The translations under genes and the position numbers were made by a program. Under the pieces are notes generated by a model, which saw nothing but the letters and a program-made list of their open reading frames with translations, did not search any database and had not been told where the DNA came from. Positions 63,393-64,000 of a stretch of 64,000 bases of DNA are shown piece after piece. Positions within the stretch are counted from its first letter, which is position 1; every line of letters begins with the position of its first letter. This DNA is from Gluconobacter frateurii (GTDB taxonomy: Bacteria > Pseudomonadota > Alphaproteobacteria > Acetobacterales > Acetobacteraceae): NCBI RefSeq assembly GCF_002723955.1, contig NZ_BEWN01000005.1, positions 248,001 to 312,000 on the forward strand, given 5' to 3'.

Positions 63393-64000
63393 TCAAAAAC
63401 TACGTCCAATCTGAGCAAAAACATAACGCCCTATGATTTCCTCGCTATACATCGACAATGCGGTATTGGTTGCACCATCGGGCACAAATGGAGGCTTCTT
63501 ATCGAGAATATTATTAACCCCAACCTCGAACTGCCAATTCTTAGTGTTGTAGTTCAAGGTCACATCATGTGCGAAAATACCGGGAACCTTGCAATAAGAA
63601 TAGACCTTGCAACTCAGGTCATTGGAACCATCATTGAAGCGCATTCCACCGGTGTAACTCATCATATAAGTAAGACTGAAGTTGTTGTGGCTCCAGGTTG
63701 CAGTAGCATAATCGCGAACACGCGGCATGCCGTAGCCGCTTTGATAAAATAGGCGCCCGGCATAGTTATACCACGTACCACCAGGTTCGTTCTGCTGAAG
63801 ATACCCAATCAGCTGCTGAAAATTATTACTCAAATTCAAGTGATCATGCGGTGACAGGCGGATACGGTAATTCAGGTCAAAATCTAGACCATTAGTCCTC
63901 AAACCACCTGCATTTGAATAAAGATCGTCAACTTGCGTCAGCTGCCCTGCCGAACTCCGTGATGCGACATTGCTACACCACCCGGTATTTGTTCCCGTAT
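63393..64000 (-). CDS. TonB-dependent receptor, C-terminal part (cut by window edge)
   Basis: About 200 C-terminal codons of a TonB-dependent receptor; the frame stays open to the right edge. Barrel strands are visible (YSNAGGLRTNGLDFDLNYR, ATWSHNNFSLTYMMSYTGG, VTLNYNTKNWQFEVGVNNIL) together with the canonical DKKPPF turn, and the C-terminus ends in phenylalanine (VFAQIGRSF). The family with LYSNAGGLRTNGLDF resembles receptors for carbohydrates or plant compounds, but the ligand is unknown. Low-G+C codon use differs from the other receptors in the window. Confidence 0.85.
   Translation of the reverse strand, partial: TGTNTGWCSNVASRSSAGQLTQVDDLYSNAGGLRTNGLDFDLNYRIRLSPHDHLNLSNNFQQLIGYLQQNEPGGTWYNYAGRLFYQSGYGMPRVRDYATATWSHNNFSLTYMMSYTGGMRFNDGSNDLSCKVYSYCKVPGIFAHDVTLNYNTKNWQFEVGVNNILDKKPPFVPDGATNTALSMYSEEIIGRYVFAQIGRSF

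Noticed and set aside
1-64000. CRISPR arrays, rRNA genes, replication origin, complete insertion sequences
   Set aside because: No regularly spaced repeats, rRNA sequence, DnaA-box cluster or transposase gene with terminal repeats was found.

Overview
The window reads as chromosomal DNA of an acetic acid bacterium (Acetobacteraceae, Gluconobacter/Acetobacter-like). The main pointers are a Zymomonas-type pyruvate decarboxylase, a squalene-hopene cyclase, many TonB-dependent receptors, a dusB-ntr-hfq-hflX cluster in alphaproteobacterial order, moderate-to-high G+C in core genes, and dense packing with GTG/TTG starts. Genus is an inference; no rRNA is present.

Layout. (1) 1-9.5 kb: the end of an OpgC-like membrane protein, then a minus-strand run dusB - ntrC-like - ntrY - ntrX - hfq - hflX (ntrB absent, ntrC degenerate), then a hydrolase/TIM-barrel pair. 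(2) 9.5-18.5 kb: pyrD with a strong terminator, an MscS-type channel, a small HTH-membrane protein, a glycosyltransferase, and a minus-strand nitroreductase - UbiH-like - MDR oxidoreductase run. (3) 18.5-23.1 kb: a tightly overlapping histidine operon (hisB, small membrane protein, hisH, a GNAT-HisA fusion, hisF, hisE, HIT protein) followed by tRNA-Glu with its own promoter. (4) 23.1-25.75 kb: an AT-rich accessory patch of orphan membrane, secreted and lipoprotein genes behind the tRNA. (5) 25.8-37.5 kb: an SDR/LysR divergent pair, then a complete-looking myo-inositol operon (iolC-J fusion, iolD, iolE, iolB, transporter, Gfo/Idh dehydrogenase, tautomerase) divergent from an RpiR regulator, with a GGAA-N6-TTCC operator between them. 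(6) 38-43.7 kb: squalene-hopene cyclase with a TetR regulator, and pyruvate decarboxylase divergent from a LysR regulator. (7) 44-59.6 kb: nutrient uptake, comprising two related TonB receptors with His-rich N-termini, a siderophore receptor coupled to DUF3649-PepSY-DUF3325 membrane proteins, a CLC-F type fluoride exporter behind a probable fluoride riboswitch, a purine nucleoside permease, a Cys-tRNA(Pro) deacylase, a DUF2075 ATPase and an MRJP-like secreted protein. (8) 59.7-64 kb: a Na+/H+ antiporter, then what looks like one end of a mobile island (a tRNA 3'-end remnant, VapBC, a frameshifted antitoxin-like gene, decayed DNA and the C-terminus of another TonB receptor).

The most unusual items are the receiverless, Walker-A-less NtrC relic with no NtrB, the GNAT-HisA fusion inside the his operon, the fluoride riboswitch/CLC-F module, the hairpin that covers the pdc Shine-Dalgarno sequence, and the tRNA-derived att-like site next to vapBC. 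All assignments come from reading the sequence; no database search was run.
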